Of a stretch of DNA of 64,000 nt, positions 34,471 through 46,714 are shown in pieces. Source of the DNA: Candidatus Gordonibacter avicola (GTDB taxonomy: Bacteria; Actinomycetota; Coriobacteriia; Coriobacteriales; Eggerthellaceae). Location of the stretch: contig DXGM01000013.1 of the NCBI GenBank assembly GCA_019113915.1, positions 1 to 64,000 on the forward strand. Direction: 5' to 3'. Numbering within the stretch: the stretch's first letter is position 1; every line of letters starts with the position of its first letter. The notes under the pieces are model-generated. The model worked only from the letters and a program-made list of their open reading frames with translations, was not told the origin of the DNA and searched no databases. The position numbers and the translations under genes were made by a program.

Positions 34471-35841
34471 ATGTCCACAGCGGCGCCCGTCATTGTGGTG
34501 GGCCACAAGAACCCCGACAACGATTCCATTTGTGCGGCGGTGGCATACGCCTATTTGAAGAATGAACTCGCGAAACGCGCGGCCAGCAAGGGTGCGACCC
34601 CCGTTCGCTATGTGCCCGCGCGCCTGGGCCCCCTTCCGCCCGAGAGCGCATGGATTTTGGAGAAGAACGGCATCGCGGCGCCCGAGGTGGTGAGCCATGT
34701 GCACGCGCGCGTGGCGGATGTGATGACGCCGAACCCCATTTCCATCGCGCGCGATGCCACGCTGCTGGAGGCCGGGCGGCTGCTGCGCCAACACAATGTG
34801 CGCGCGCTCGTGGTGACGAACGACGACGGCCGGTATCGCGGCCTCATCACCACGCGCATGATTGCCGAGCGCTACATTTCGGCCACTGACGTGCTGGAAG
34901 AGGGCGGCGCGAATGAGATGGCCGTGGCGGGCGACCTCATTGCCTCGCTCGGTCAGAAGGTGGAAGACATCACCGAGACCGATGTGCTGGTGCTGGACAA
35001 GGATGGCCTTTTGGGTGAAGCCATTGAGGATTTGATGGCGAGCGCGCTGCGCGAGGCCGTGGTGCTTGATGACCAGGGCATGGCTATTGGCATTGTGACC
35101 CGCTCCGACGTGGCCGTGCGCCCGCGGCGCAAGGTGATTCTCGTCGACCACAACGAAACGCGCCAGGCGGCGAATGGCATTGAGGAAGCCGACGTGGTGG
35201 AGATTGTGGACCACCACCGCATTGCCGATGTGTCCACGGCGAACCCCATCCTGTTCCTCAACCTGCCCGTGGGCTCCACCGCCACTATTGTGGCGACCGA
35301 GTTCGAGCGCCACGGCGTGGAGATTCCGCCGGCCATTGCCGAGGTGTTGCTGTCGGCTATTATGACCGACACGGTTATATTGAAGTCACCGACCGCCACC
35401 GTGATTGACCATGAGCAGGTGGAGCACCTGGCTGCCATCGCGGGTGTGGATGCCACCGAGTTTGGCCTGGCGGTGTTCAAGTGCCGCGGCGGCGAGGACG
35501 ACATGCCGGTGGAGAAGCTGGTCGGCGCCGACTCGAAGGAATTCCAGCTGGGAGATTCCACCGTGCTTATCGCGCAGCACGAGACGGTGGACTTGTCGTC
35601 GGTCATGAAGCGCGAGGACGAGATTCGCGCGCACATGCGCCGCCTGAAAGACGACCACCACTATGAGTTTGTGCTGCTCATGGTGACCGACATTCTGGCC
35701 GAGGGCAGCCAGTTCATCTGCGAAGGCAACTGCCGCACCGTGAACCGCGTATTCGGCATAGAATGCGCCCCCGGCGGCACCTGGATGCCCGGAGTGTTGA
35801 GCCGTAAAAAACAAGTAGCCGCCAAAATATTGGGTGCGTAA
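34471..35841 (+). CDS. Mn-dependent inorganic pyrophosphatase, family II, with regulatory CBS domains
   Basis: 456 residues. DHH active-site motifs GHKNPDNDS (11-19), VDHNE and VDHHR, and the DHHA2 C-terminal domain. CBS domains (VMTPNPISIARDATLLEAGR; VRALVVTNDDG; the second ending GIVTRSDVAVRPRRK) are inserted between the first two motifs, with an intervening DRTGG-like stretch. CBS-PPases are controlled by adenine nucleotides binding these domains. CAAAGGAG upstream of ATG 34471. Confidence 0.93.
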   Translation: MSTAAPVIVVGHKNPDNDSICAAVAYAYLKNELAKRAASKGATPVRYVPARLGPLPPESAWILEKNGIAAPEVVSHVHARVADVMTPNPISIARDATLLEAGRLLRQHNVRALVVTNDDGRYRGLITTRMIAERYISATDVLEEGGANEMAVAGDLIASLGQKVEDITETDVLVLDKDGLLGEAIEDLMASALREAVVLDDQGMAIGIVTRSDVAVRPRRKVILVDHNETRQAANGIEEADVVEIVDHHRIADVSTANPILFLNLPVGSTATIVATEFERHGVEIPPAIAEVLLSAIMTDTVILKSPTATVIDHEQVEHLAAIAGVDATEFGLAVFKCRGGEDDMPVEKLVGADSKEFQLGDSTVLIAQHETVDLSSVMKREDEIRAHMRRLKDDHHYEFVLLMVTDILAEGSQFICEGNCRTVNRVFGIECAPGGTWMPGVLSRKKQVAAKILGA

Positions 35842-35856
35842 AGAAAGAAGTTACTC

Positions 35857-36966
35857 ATGTCTCGTGTGCTTGATTTGTTTTGTGAGCTTGCTCGGATTGA
35901 GAGTCCTTCGCGCTCTGAGGGGGTTATGGCGGCGCGTTGTGCTGATGAGTTGCGTGATCTGGGGTTCTCGGTGCGCTTCGACGATTCAGCTGCGCAGACG
36001 GGGTCGGATACGGGAAACCTCATTGCGCATCTGCCGGGTACGGCGGCGGGGCACGTGGTGCTGTCGGCGCATATGGATACCGTGCGGCCGTGCGCGGGCA
36101 TCGAGCCCGTTGTCATGGACGGGGTGGTGCGCTCGGCTGGCGATACTATTCTTTCCGCCGATGACAAAGCGGGCGTGGCGGCCATTCTGGAAGGCGTGCG
36201 CTCGGTGGTGGAATCGGGCGTGCCGCGGCCCGATGTCACCGTGCTGTTCACCACGTGCGAAGAGCTGCATCTGTTGGGTTCCGGGGCGTTGGCCGCTGAC
36301 GCGCTGCCTGCTGGCGCACCGTGTTACGTGCTGGATGCCGACGGCGCGCCAGGCACCGTGGTGACGGGCGCGCCCTGCCACTGGGGGCTTGAGGCGGCGT
36401 TCGCTGGCCGCGCCTCGCACGCGGGCGTGGTGCCCGAGGCGGGCGTGTCGGCCATCCAGATGGCGGCGGCCGCCATTGAAGCCATGCCACTTGGCCGCAT
36501 CGACGAGGCCACCACGGCAAACATCGGCGTTATTGCGGGTGGCTGCGAGACCAACGTCGTGCCGGACGCCTGCACACTGGCAGGCGAGTGTCGCTCGCTC
36601 TACCCCGAGCGCGTCGAGGCGCAGAACGCAGCGATGACGTCCGCGCTGGAAGAGGCCGCCGCCCGCTTCGGCGGTACGGTGGACGTGTGCTGGACAAAAA
36701 GCTACGACGCGGTACTTTATAGCGAGGACGACGCGGTGGTGCAAGCAGCCGCCCGTGCGGCACGCGCTGCGGGTCTTGAGCCGGCGTTTCGCCACGACGG
36801 CGGCGGTGCCGATGCCAACATCCTCGCTGCTCGCGGTGTGCGCGCCGTCACCCTCGGCGTTGGCATGACCGCCTTCCACTCCACCGACGAGCATATAACA
36901 GTAGCCGACCTTGAAAACTCCGCCCGCCTCGCCGCAGCTCTCATCCAAGAAAGCGTGGAAGCCTAA
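35857..36966 (+). CDS. M20-family metallopeptidase (tripeptidase T-like)
   Basis: 369 residues. Di-zinc ligands and catalytic residues of the M20 family are present: AHMDT (His72, Asp74), ADDKAG (Asp102/103), CEE (Glu135/136), then ASHAG in the dimerisation domain and a C-terminal FHSTDEH. It probably cleaves small peptides in the cytoplasm. It starts 15 bases after the pyrophosphatase gene on the same strand. Exact peptide preference unknown. Confidence 0.9.
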   Translation: MSRVLDLFCELARIESPSRSEGVMAARCADELRDLGFSVRFDDSAAQTGSDTGNLIAHLPGTAAGHVVLSAHMDTVRPCAGIEPVVMDGVVRSAGDTILSADDKAGVAAILEGVRSVVESGVPRPDVTVLFTTCEELHLLGSGALAADALPAGAPCYVLDADGAPGTVVTGAPCHWGLEAAFAGRASHAGVVPEAGVSAIQMAAAAIEAMPLGRIDEATTANIGVIAGGCETNVVPDACTLAGECRSLYPERVEAQNAAMTSALEEAAARFGGTVDVCWTKSYDAVLYSEDDAVVQAAARAARAAGLEPAFRHDGGGADANILAARGVRAVTLGVGMTAFHSTDEHITVADLENSARLAAALIQESVEA

Positions 36967-36994
36967 GCGCCAGCATACGTTCTTCGTGCGTGGA

Positions 36995-37020
36995 CAGGGG
37001 TGCTTCTGCTGGCATCCCTG
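36995..37020 (+). terminator. Terminator-like hairpin after the M20 peptidase
   Basis: CAGGGGTGC (36995-37003) pairs with GCATCCCTG (37012-37020) with one G-T pair and an 8-base loop; TTTT appears about 15 bases later. Moderate support. Confidence 0.5.
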
Positions 37021-37158
37021 CACGCCCGAGCAAGAGTTTTCACCGTGAGCAAATAAATTTGAGATTACGTGGAGGCGCGGACTCACATAGCGCAACGGTA
37101 TGCCTTTCATCAGGCGAAACGCAATAAAAGAAGATGGATACTCCCGGATGCGTGGCGT

Positions 37159-37187
37159 TTGACAAGCTGCGGAGGCGATGATAAAGT
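37159..37187 (+). promoter_or_regulatory. Probable promoter of the rpsL operon
   Basis: A perfect TTGACA at 37159-37164, a 17-base spacer, and TAAAGT (four of six matches) at 37182-37187, giving a leader of roughly 160 bases before rpsL. It sits in the 386-base gap between the peptidase and rpsL, which holds no other gene I can support. Confidence 0.55.
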
Positions 37188-37288
37188 TCTCCGTCGCGCC
37201 TCATATCGGTGCGCGTTTTCGTGTGCGAATCAGCTGAGCGCACAGGAAGACATCCGTTGGTCCCGTATCAACAAAGGTAGTAACAGGC

Positions 37289-37324
37289 GTTTTATGTGAA
37301 TGGTCAAACGATTCACCATAAAAC
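37289..37324 (+). promoter_or_regulatory. Leader hairpin upstream of rpsL
   Basis: GTTTTATGTGAAT (37289-37301) pairs with ATTCACCATAAAAC (37311-37324) with a one-base bulge and 9-base loop. It ends 14 bases before the rpsL Shine-Dalgarno. It could be a translational control element for the operon; binding partner unknown. Confidence 0.5.
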
Positions 37325-37352
37325 ACCGTCAGGTAGAAAAAGGAGAAGAGTT

Positions 37353-37724
37353 TTGCCTACCATCAACCAGCTGGTCCGCAAGGGCCGCAAGAAGACGGTC
37401 GAAAAGAAGAAGACGCCGGCTCTCAAGGGCAACCCGCAGAAGCGTGGCGTGTGCACGCGTGTGTACACCACTACGCCGAAAAAGCCGAACTCGGCTCTGC
37501 GTAAGGTGTGCCGTGTGCGCCTCGTCAACGGCATGGAAGTGACCGCCTACATCCCGGGCATCGGCCACAACCTGCAGGAGCACTCCATGGTGCTCATCCG
37601 CGGTGGTCGTGTTAGGGACCTCCCCGGTGTGCGCTACAAGGTCATCCGTGCCGCGCTCGACTGCTCGGCCGTCGACAACCGCAAGCAGGCTCGCAGCCGC
37701 TACGGCGCCAAGCGCCCGAAGTAA
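37353..37724 (+). CDS. rpsL: 30S ribosomal protein S12
   Basis: 123 residues, the usual length, from the conserved start (M)[11 protein letters not shown]. Contains [19 protein letters not shown] and the decoding-site loop [25 protein letters not shown]. The start codon is TTG at 37353, preceded by AAAGGAG; an upstream in-frame ATG would add 19 non-conserved residues. First gene of the str operon. Confidence 0.97.
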   Translation: MPTINQLVRKGRKKTVEKKKTPALKGNPQKRGVCTRVYTTTPKKPNSALRKVCRVRLVNGMEVTAYIPGIGHNLQEHSMVLIRGGRVRDLPGVRYKVIRAALDCSAVDNRKQARSRYGAKRPK

Positions 37725-37834
37725 CCACTAAGACGCGCGGGCCACACAACCGCCGCCGCCCAAGAGGGGCGTCGCGCGGGGCCTAATGGGCGAAGGAAAC
37801 GCCCCGAAGCGCGCAGGAAGAAGAAGGAGATACA

Positions 37835-38305
37835 ATGCCGCGTCGTGCAGCAGCAGTCCGTCGTGAAGTTCAGCCGGACGCACAGTACAACAACCGTCTT
37901 GTCACGCAGCTTATCAATAAGGTACTGCTTGATGGCAAGAAATCCGTCGCCGAAGGCATCGTTTACGGCGCTTTCGACATCATTGAGAAGAAGACCGGCG
38001 GCGACCCGCTGGCCGTGTTCAAGAAGGCCATGGACAACGTCCGCCCGACGCTTGAGGTTAAGCCCAAGCGCGTTGGTGGCGCCACCTACCAGGTGCCGAT
38101 GGAAGTTAACTCCCGTCGTTCCACCACGCTGGCCATCCGCTGGATCGTGGACTTCTCGCGCAAGCGCAAGGAGCACACGATGAAGGAGCGCCTCGCCGCC
38201 GAGATCATGGACGCCTCTGAAAACACGGGCGCGTCGGTGAAGAAGCGTGAGGACCTGTACAAGATGGCCGAGTCCAACCGCGCGTTCTCGCACTATCGTT
38301 TCTAG
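37835..38305 (+). CDS. rpsG: 30S ribosomal protein S7
   Basis: 156 residues, standard for S7, starting [15 protein letters not shown], with the conserved [14 protein letters not shown] and [10 protein letters not shown] segments. It nucleates the 30S head. AGAAGGAGATACA upstream; 110 bases after rpsL. Confidence 0.97.
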   Translation: MPRRAAAVRREVQPDAQYNNRLVTQLINKVLLDGKKSVAEGIVYGAFDIIEKKTGGDPLAVFKKAMDNVRPTLEVKPKRVGGATYQVPMEVNSRRSTTLAIRWIVDFSRKRKEHTMKERLAAEIMDASENTGASVKKREDLYKMAESNRAFSHYRF

Positions 38306-38325
38306 GAAAGCGTGAGGATATCTTT

Positions 38326-40443
<2,118 letters not shown>

Positions 40444-40476
40444 GGCGTGCGCGCGAGCATGATGGAGGTAAGGTAA

Positions 40477-40785
40477 GTGGCTAATCAGAAGATTCGCATC
40501 CGCTTGAAGGGGTACGACCATGAGATCGTGGACCAGTCCACGAAGCTCATCGTCGACACCGCTCAGAAGACGGGTGCCAAGGTGTCCGGTCCTATTCCGC
40601 TGCCGACGGAGCGCAACCTGTACTGCGTCGTCCGCGGTCCGCACGTCGACAAGGATTCCCGCGAGCAGTTCGAGATGCGCACGCACAAGCGCCTCATCGA
40701 CATCTTGGAGCCGACCCCGAACACGGTCGATTCCCTGATGCGTCTCGATCTCCCCGCCGGCGTCGACATCGAAATTAAGCTGTAA
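40477..40785 (+). CDS. rpsJ: 30S ribosomal protein S10
   Basis: 102 residues from GTG 40477 (GGAGG upstream), starting (M)[18 protein letters not shown] with the conserved [14 protein letters not shown] loop. Usually the first gene of the S10 operon; here it runs on directly from fusA with a 33-base gap. Confidence 0.97.
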   Translation: MANQKIRIRLKGYDHEIVDQSTKLIVDTAQKTGAKVSGPIPLPTERNLYCVVRGPHVDKDSREQFEMRTHKRLIDILEPTPNTVDSLMRLDLPAGVDIEIKL

Positions 40786-40801
40786 AGGGGGTCAGGCTCA
40801 C

Positions 40802-41422
40802 ATGATCAATGCAATCTATGGTAAGAAGATCGGCATGACCCAGATCTTCGGCGAGGACGACCGCGTCATTCCGGTGACCGTTATCCAGGCCGAGCCCAAC
40901 AAGGTCTGCCAGGTGAAGACGAAGGACACTGACGGCTACGAGGCCGTGCAGATGGGCTTCGGCGCCATCAAGGAGAAGAAGGTCAACCGCCCGATGAAGG
41001 GTCACTTCGAGAAGCAGGGCACGGCTCCCGTGCGTTACCTGCGCGAGGTGCGCGTGGAAAACGCCGGCGAGTACAAGGTCGGCGACGAGCAGACGGTGGC
41101 CGCGTTCAACGAAGTGAAGAAGGTTGACGTCACCGGCACGTCTAAGGGTAAGGGCTTCGCCGGCGTTATGAAGCGCTACGGCTTCCGTGGTGGCCCGGGT
41201 GGCCACGGCGCTCACTTCCACCGCGCTCCCGGTTCGGTGGGCCAGTGTGCCACGCCGTCCCGCGTGTTCAAGGGGCTTAAGCTCCCTGGTCACATGGGCT
41301 GCGAGACCGTGACGGTGAAGAACCTGGAGGTTGTCCGCGTGGACGAGGATCAGAACCTCATCCTCATCAAGGGCGCCGTTCCCGGTGGTAAGAATGGTAT
41401 CGTTCGCGTCCGCATGGCGTAA
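40802..41422 (+). CDS. rplC: 50S ribosomal protein L3
   Basis: 206 residues starting [20 protein letters not shown]. Contains the conserved peptidyl-transferase-side loop [19 protein letters not shown]. 16 bases after rpsJ. Confidence 0.97.
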   Translation: MINAIYGKKIGMTQIFGEDDRVIPVTVIQAEPNKVCQVKTKDTDGYEAVQMGFGAIKEKKVNRPMKGHFEKQGTAPVRYLREVRVENAGEYKVGDEQTVAAFNEVKKVDVTGTSKGKGFAGVMKRYGFRGGPGGHGAHFHRAPGSVGQCATPSRVFKGLKLPGHMGCETVTVKNLEVVRVDEDQNLILIKGAVPGGKNGIVRVRMA

Positions 41423-41453
41423 ACGTGGGTTTGGATACAGAGGAGTTTAACCT

Positions 41454-42077
41454 ATGACCACGATTGAGATCAAAGACGCGAGCGGGAAGAAGGCCGGCTC
41501 TGCCGACCTGGCCCCCTCCGTTTTCGGCATCGAGCCGAACATCCACGTGATGCACACGGTCGTGCGTTCGCAGCGCGCCGCGTGGCGTCAGGGTACGCAC
41601 GACACGAAGACCCGCGGGCAGGTGCGCGGCGGCGGCAAGAAGCCGTGGCGTCAGAAGGGCACCGGTCGCGCTCGTCAGGGCACCATCCGCGCTCCCCAGT
41701 GGGCCGGCGGCGGCACCGTGTTCGGTCCGCATCCGCGTTCCTACGAGATGCGCGTGAACAACAAGGAAATCAAGCTGGCTATGCGCTCTGCGCTGTCCGC
41801 CAAGCTGGCCGATGGCGAGTTGGTTGTGGTGAAGGACTTCGAGTTCGAGAAGCCTTCGACCAAAATTGCCGTAGCTGCCATGAAGGCGCTTGGCCTGGAA
41901 GGCCGCGTGACGATGGTCATCCCCGATGACGCGGTGGACACCTACCTGTCGTTCCGCAACATCCCGAAGGTGAACATCCTTCCCGCTTCCGACATCAACA
42001 CCTACGAGCTGATTGACAACAAGAAACTCGTGGTGACCGAAGACGCCCTGAAGTACATCGAGGAGGTGCTTGCATAA
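41454..42077 (+). CDS. rplD: 50S ribosomal protein L4
   Basis: 207 residues with the exit-tunnel loop TRGQVRGGGKKPWRQKGTGRARQG (about 55-78). In E. coli L4 also represses its own operon. Its stop codon overlaps the rplW start by one base. Confidence 0.97.
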   Translation: MTTIEIKDASGKKAGSADLAPSVFGIEPNIHVMHTVVRSQRAAWRQGTHDTKTRGQVRGGGKKPWRQKGTGRARQGTIRAPQWAGGGTVFGPHPRSYEMRVNNKEIKLAMRSALSAKLADGELVVVKDFEFEKPSTKIAVAAMKALGLEGRVTMVIPDDAVDTYLSFRNIPKVNILPASDINTYELIDNKKLVVTEDALKYIEEVLA

Positions 42078-42361
42078 TGAAGGACCCCCGCGAGGTTATC
42101 ATCCGCCCCATCATCACGGAGCACAGCTACGACATGATGGAGCAGAACACCTACACGTTTGAGGTGGCGAAAGACGCGAACAAGGTTGAGATCGCTCAGG
42201 CGATCGAGGCAATCTTTGAGGTGAAGGTTGTCAAGGTGAACACGCTGAACGTGAAGCCGAAGCCGAAGCGCGTTCGCTATCAGCTGGGCCAGACCCGCAC
42301 CTGGAAAAAGGCCATGGTCACGCTCAAAGAAGGCGACACGATTGAACTGTTCGCTTCCTAA
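42077..42361 (+). CDS. rplW: 50S ribosomal protein L23
   Basis: 94 residues starting MKDPREVIIRPIITEHSYDM, the tunnel-exit protein that docks trigger factor and SRP. Last gene of the cluster here: rplB, which normally follows in the S10 operon, is absent and a terminator comes next. Confidence 0.97.
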   Translation: MKDPREVIIRPIITEHSYDMMEQNTYTFEVAKDANKVEIAQAIEAIFEVKVVKVNTLNVKPKPKRVRYQLGQTRTWKKAMVTLKEGDTIELFAS

Positions 42362-42383
42362 AGCGTACGTTTAGAGTTTTGAG

Positions 42384-42413
42384 AAAAGCCCCTGCAATCG
42401 CGGGGGCTTTTTT
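42384..42413 (+). terminator. Rho-independent terminator after rplW
   Basis: AAAAGCCCC (42384-42392) pairs with GGGGCTTTT (42403-42411), extended by TGC/GCG-type inner pairs, followed by six T. A convincing end of the ribosomal transcript. Confidence 0.9.
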
Positions 42414-42530
42414 GTGTGCCTTAAGGTCGGGCTTCGGGCGGAAAATGTGGGGAGGCTGGCACGAGGGGATGGGTTGGTGTATCGTGAGGGAATTGAGCGT
42501 GAGCCAGGGGGAGAAGAAAGAGGTCAACCG

Positions 42531-43232
42531 GTGGCGTTTGTGGAGTTCAGGGATGTGCGTAAGGTGTATACCATGGGTGAGGTGGAGGTGGCCGCCGTTG
42601 ATGGTATGACGTTTGACATCGAGCGCGGTGAGCTTGTGGTGGTGGTTGGGCCTTCCGGTGCTGGTAAAACGACGCTTTTGAACATGCTGGGCGGGATGGA
42701 TGGGTGTTCCTCGGGCACTATTCGGCTGGACGGGCGGGAGATCAGCTCGTTTGGGCAGAAGGAGCTTACGTATTACCGCCGCTATGATATTGGCTTTGTG
42801 TTTCAGTTTTACAACCTGGTGCAGAACTTGACGGCGCTTGAGAATGTGGAATTGGCATCGCAGATTTGTAAGGACCCGCTTGATGCGGCGTTGGTGTTGG
42901 CGCAGGTGGGGCTGGGGCATCGGTTGGATAACTTCCCGGCGCAGCTTTCGGGTGGCGAGCAGCAGCGCGTGGCTATTGCGCGCGCCCTGGCGAAGAACCC
43001 CAAGCTGCTGTTGTGCGACGAGCCCACGGGCGCGCTCGACTATCAGACGGGTAAGGCTATTCTGAAGCTGCTGCAGGACACGTGCTACGACACGGGTAAA
43101 ACCGTGGTGCTGATCACGCACAACTCCGCGTTCACGGCCATTGCCGATAGGGTCATTCACATTCGCGAGGGACGCGTGGCGGGTGTCGAAGTGAACGACG
43201 CGCCGCTCTCGGCTGAGACGCTGGAATGGTAG
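42531..43232 (+). CDS. ABC transporter ATP-binding protein (MacB/LolD-like)
   Basis: 233 residues: Walker [11 protein letters not shown]-loop FVFQFYNL, signature LSGGEQQR, Walker [13 protein letters not shown] and switch His in LITHNS, all in place. It energises the FtsX-type permease encoded 13 bases downstream. GTG 42531 is used because homology begins at [13 protein letters not shown]; a longer frame upstream overlaps the rplW terminator. Confidence 0.92.
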   Translation: MAFVEFRDVRKVYTMGEVEVAAVDGMTFDIERGELVVVVGPSGAGKTTLLNMLGGMDGCSSGTIRLDGREISSFGQKELTYYRRYDIGFVFQFYNLVQNLTALENVELASQICKDPLDAALVLAQVGLGHRLDNFPAQLSGGEQQRVAIARALAKNPKLLLCDEPTGALDYQTGKAILKLLQDTCYDTGKTVVLITHNSAFTAIADRVIHIREGRVAGVEVNDAPLSAETLEW

Positions 43233-43245
43233 GTCTTCGGTTCCG

Positions 43246-46200
43246 GTGAGAAGCGCGTTCAACAAAGAAGTCGCTCGTTCTATCACCCACTCGCTCGGGC
43301 GCTTCTTGGCCATTGCCGCTATCGTGGCGCTGGGCACGGGCTTCTACGCCGGCTTGCGCATGACGGCGCCTGACATGAAGCTGGCGGCGGACGCATTCTA
43401 TGACGGCACGAAGTTGATGGACGTGCGCGTGCTCTCGACGCTGGGGCTGACGGACGACGACCTCGCAGCGCTGCGCGACGTGGAGGGCGTGGACGCGGTC
43501 ATGGGTGCGTATGAGACCGATGTCATGGCTACTATCGCAGGTGAGCAGTATGCCACGCGCGTGCATTCGCTCCCCGACGCGGCGCGCACTTCCGACACCT
43601 CCGACGGGGTACAGGCGCACGCGGACGACCCCGACTATCTTAACCGGCCGATTCTGGTTGAGGGCGCGTGGCCTGCGCGAGCGGGGGAGTGCGTGCTGTC
43701 GGCCGACCTCGTGACGGCGCAAAATGCGCGTGTCGGTGACACCGTGCGCATTGACGAGTGGACGGAAGGCCAAGAGGATGCGCTCGCGGCCCGCGAATAC
43801 ACCGTGGTTGGTCTGGTGAGCGCGTCGTACTATGCCACCTCGTCGGACTTGGGGGCAACGTCGCTCGGCAGCGGCTCCATCACCCAGTATATGTATGTGC
43901 CGGAGGACGATTTCTCGGCTGACCTTCCCTACACCGAAGCGTTTTTGACCGTGGCGGGTGCGGCGGATGAGCGTTCGGGCAGTGCGGCCTACGACGAGCG
44001 CGTGGCTGGGGTGACGGAGCGCATTGAGGCGCTGGCACCCTTCCGCGAGAAGGCGCGCGTTGATGGTTTACGCGCGGAAGCGCAGGGCGAACTTGACGAC
44101 GCCCGTGCCGAGTATGACGAACAGAAGGCTGACGCTGACTCCCAGCTGGCCGACGCGAAACAGCAGCTGGACGACGCAGCGGCCAGCATTGCCGAAAACG
44201 AGCAGAAGTTCGCTGATGCGCAGGTGCAGTATGACAACGGCGTGGCCGAACTGGCGAACCAGCGTGCGAGTGGCCAGTGGCAACTCGATGCCGCCGCGCA
44301 GCAGGTGGCTGACGGTCGTGCGCAGGTGGACGCAGCGCGACCGGCCATTGAGCAGGGGCAAGCGCAGCTGGCGGTAGGCTGGGCGCAGTGGCGGCAGGGT
44401 GCTGACGCGCTCGCGCAGGCGCGCGCCGCATGGCAGGCGCAAAGCGATGCGTTGTCCGGTGCCGTTGCGCAGATGGAACAGGGCATCGCGGCGCTTGAAG
44501 CGCAGATTCAGGCGCTCGACCCGAACGATCCCGCCTACGCCGCCACAAAAGCTGCCCTTGAGGCGCAGCGCGAGGGCCTTGCGGCCCAGTTGGAGCAGTT
44601 CAAGCAGGAGCACGCCGCTGACTTTGCTGCTCTTGATGCCGCCAAGCAGCAACTTGACGCGCAGCAGGCTACCGTGGATGCGACCAAGCAGGAACTCGAT
44701 ACCCAGCAAGTGGCATTTGACCAGCAGAAAGCGCAGTTCGACGCCGTGGTGGCGCAGGTGGAACAGGGCGCCGCCGATCTTGCGGCGGCGCAAGCGTTGG
44801 CCGATTCGCAGCTGGCCGCCGCCCAGCAGCAGCTTGATAGCGCGGCGGCACAACTGACGAGCGGCCGCGCGCAGCTTGCGCAGGGCAAGGCTGACTACGA
44901 AAGCGGCCTCGCCGAATACGAGAGCAAGAAAGCCGAGGCCGACGAAAAACTGGCCGACGCCAAGCGCCAGCTCGATGACGCTCAGCGGCAAATCGACGAT
45001 TTGGAAAACCCCGTCTGGTATGTCATGGATCGCACGGCTAACTACGGCGTAGCCAGCTTCAATGCCGACGCCGACCGCGTGGACAGCATCGCCGCCGTAT
45101 TCCCCTTCATCTTCTTCCTTGTGGCGGCGCTGGTGGCGCTCACCACTATGACGCGCATGGTGGAAGAAGAGCGCATGCTCATTGGTACGTACAAGGCGCT
45201 CGGCTACAGCCGCGCGCGCATTACGGCGAAGTACCTGGTGTACGCCTCAATCGCCAGCGTGACGGGCAGTATCATAGGCATTGCGGTGCTGTCGCAGGTG
45301 CTGCCGACGGTTATCATGAAGGCGTACGGCATTATCTACTTCGTGCCGTCTCAGCCGCTACCCCTCACCATTGACCTGGGGCTTGCGGGACTCGCGGCCG
45401 GACTTGGCGTGGGCGTGACGCTGGTGGCCACCGCCGCCGCAGCCGTGTCCACACTGCGCGAGCGCCCCGCCACCCTCATGCTGCCGCGCGCACCGAAGTC
45501 GGGTAAGCGCATTCTGCTGGAGCGTATTACGCCGCTCTGGCGGCACCTGTCCTTCTCGTGGAAGGTGACCTTCCGCAACCTCTTCCGCTATAAGAAGCGT
45601 TTCATCATGACGGTGATTGGCATCGCGGGATGCACGGCGTTGTTGCTCACGGGGCTGGGGCTGTCGGATGCCATCAACGACATCATTGACAACCAGTTCG
45701 GCTCCATCACGAAGTACAACGCCCTGATCACACTTGAGGACGAACTCACGGCTGAAGAACAGGCCGAACTTGACGCGGTGCTGGGCAACAAGGAACTCGT
45801 GAGCGACCACGGACGCGTGCAGCGTGAGAATATGCTGACGGCGGGGCCCGACGACGAGGACGTGGGCGTGCAGGTGATGGTACCCAAGGACGCGGACTCC
45901 CTCGACCGCTTCGTGATGATGCGCACGCGCCTGGGGCACGAGCCCATCACGCTGGGTGCAGACGGTGTGGTGCTGGCGGAGAAGCTGGCCACGCAGCTAG
46001 GCGTGGGGGTGGGCGACACTGTGTCGTTCACCGAGCAGGACGCCATCGGCAACGCCACGGGCTCGCCGCACGAAGCCATGGTCACGGGCATCATGGAGAA
46101 CTACATCTACAACTACGCGTTCATCGGCCCTGAGCGCTACGAGGAACTCATGGGCGAAGCGCCGCCGTACTCCACGGAATTGGCCATTGTTGCGCCCGAC

Positions 46201-46710
46201 CCGCACCTTCGCTCCCAGCTGAGCGAGGACTTGGGCGCCGTCGAGGGCGTGAAGACCGTGGCGTACAACGATGAAACCATCGACGCGTATCGCGACATGC
46301 TGTCGAGCGTGAACATGATTGTGGTGGTGCTGGTGGTGGCCGCTGCGGCACTCGCGTTCATCGTGCTGTACAACCTGACGAACATCAACATCACCGAGCG
46401 CATGCGCGAGATAGCCACGCTCAAGGTGTTGGGCTTCACGCCGCGTGAGGTGGATGCCTACATCTACCGCGAGATTGCGCTGTTGTCCATCATCGGCAGC
46501 CTTGTGGGGTTGGTGCTGGGTGTGTGGATGGAAAGCTTTGTGGTGGTGACAGCCGAAGTGGATCAGGTGATGTTCGGGCGCGTCATCCACCCTGAGAGCT
46601 TCCTGCTTGCGTTTGTGCTGACGATGGTGTTCACCGTACTGGTGATGATTGCTATGCGCCGCAAGTTGGGGAACGTCGACATGGTGGAAAGTTTGAAGTC
46701 AAACGAGTGA
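43246..46710 (+). CDS. FtsX-like ABC permease with long periplasmic coiled coil
   Basis: 1154 residues. One N-terminal membrane segment (about 15-37), an extracytoplasmic domain, then a long Gln/Ala/Asp-rich coiled coil (about 270-590). Three membrane segments with the FtsX-like fold follow (about 615-740), then a second FtsX block ending in three more (about 1020-1140). Such permeases with the MacB/LolD-type ATPase transduce force across the membrane or export lipids or peptides, rather than import. GTG start. Cargo unknown. Confidence 0.88.
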   Translation: MRSAFNKEVARSITHSLGRFLAIAAIVALGTGFYAGLRMTAPDMKLAADAFYDGTKLMDVRVLSTLGLTDDDLAALRDVEGVDAVMGAYETDVMATIAGEQYATRVHSLPDAARTSDTSDGVQAHADDPDYLNRPILVEGAWPARAGECVLSADLVTAQNARVGDTVRIDEWTEGQEDALAAREYTVVGLVSASYYATSSDLGATSLGSGSITQYMYVPEDDFSADLPYTEAFLTVAGAADERSGSAAYDERVAGVTERIEALAPFREKARVDGLRAEAQGELDDARAEYDEQKADADSQLADAKQQLDDAAASIAENEQKFADAQVQYDNGVAELANQRASGQWQLDAAAQQVADGRAQVDAARPAIEQGQAQLAVGWAQWRQGADALAQARAAWQAQSDALSGAVAQMEQGIAALEAQIQALDPNDPAYAATKAALEAQREGLAAQLEQFKQEHAADFAALDAAKQQLDAQQATVDATKQELDTQQVAFDQQKAQFDAVVAQVEQGAADLAAAQALADSQLAAAQQQLDSAAAQLTSGRAQLAQGKADYESGLAEYESKKAEADEKLADAKRQLDDAQRQIDDLENPVWYVMDRTANYGVASFNADADRVDSIAAVFPFIFFLVAALVALTTMTRMVEEERMLIGTYKALGYSRARITAKYLVYASIASVTGSIIGIAVLSQVLPTVIMKAYGIIYFVPSQPLPLTIDLGLAGLAAGLGVGVTLVATAAAAVSTLRERPATLMLPRAPKSGKRILLERITPLWRHLSFSWKVTFRNLFRYKKRFIMTVIGIAGCTALLLTGLGLSDAINDIIDNQFGSITKYNALITLEDELTAEEQAELDAVLGNKELVSDHGRVQRENMLTAGPDDEDVGVQVMVPKDADSLDRFVMMRTRLGHEPITLGADGVVLAEKLATQLGVGVGDTVSFTEQDAIGNATGSPHEAMVTGIMENYIYNYAFIGPERYEELMGEAPPYSTELAIVAPDPHLRSQLSEDLGAVEGVKTVAYNDETIDAYRDMLSSVNMIVVVLVVAAAALAFIVLYNLTNINITERMREIATLKVLGFTPREVDAYIYREIALLSIIGSLVGLVLGVWMESFVVVTAEVDQVMFGRVIHPESFLLAFVLTMVFTVLVMIAMRRKLGNVDMVESLKSNE

Positions 46711-46714
46711 ACTC

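Noticed and set aside
34195..35313. N-terminal extension of the serine dehydratase frame to 910 residues
   Set aside because: The extra part is antisense to the pyrophosphatase gene and non-conserved; a good ribosome site supports the start at 34194.
37296..37352. rpsL started at the upstream ATG 37296
   Set aside because: The added 19 residues are not part of S12; TTG 37353 has AAAGGAG at correct spacing and gives the standard 123 residues.
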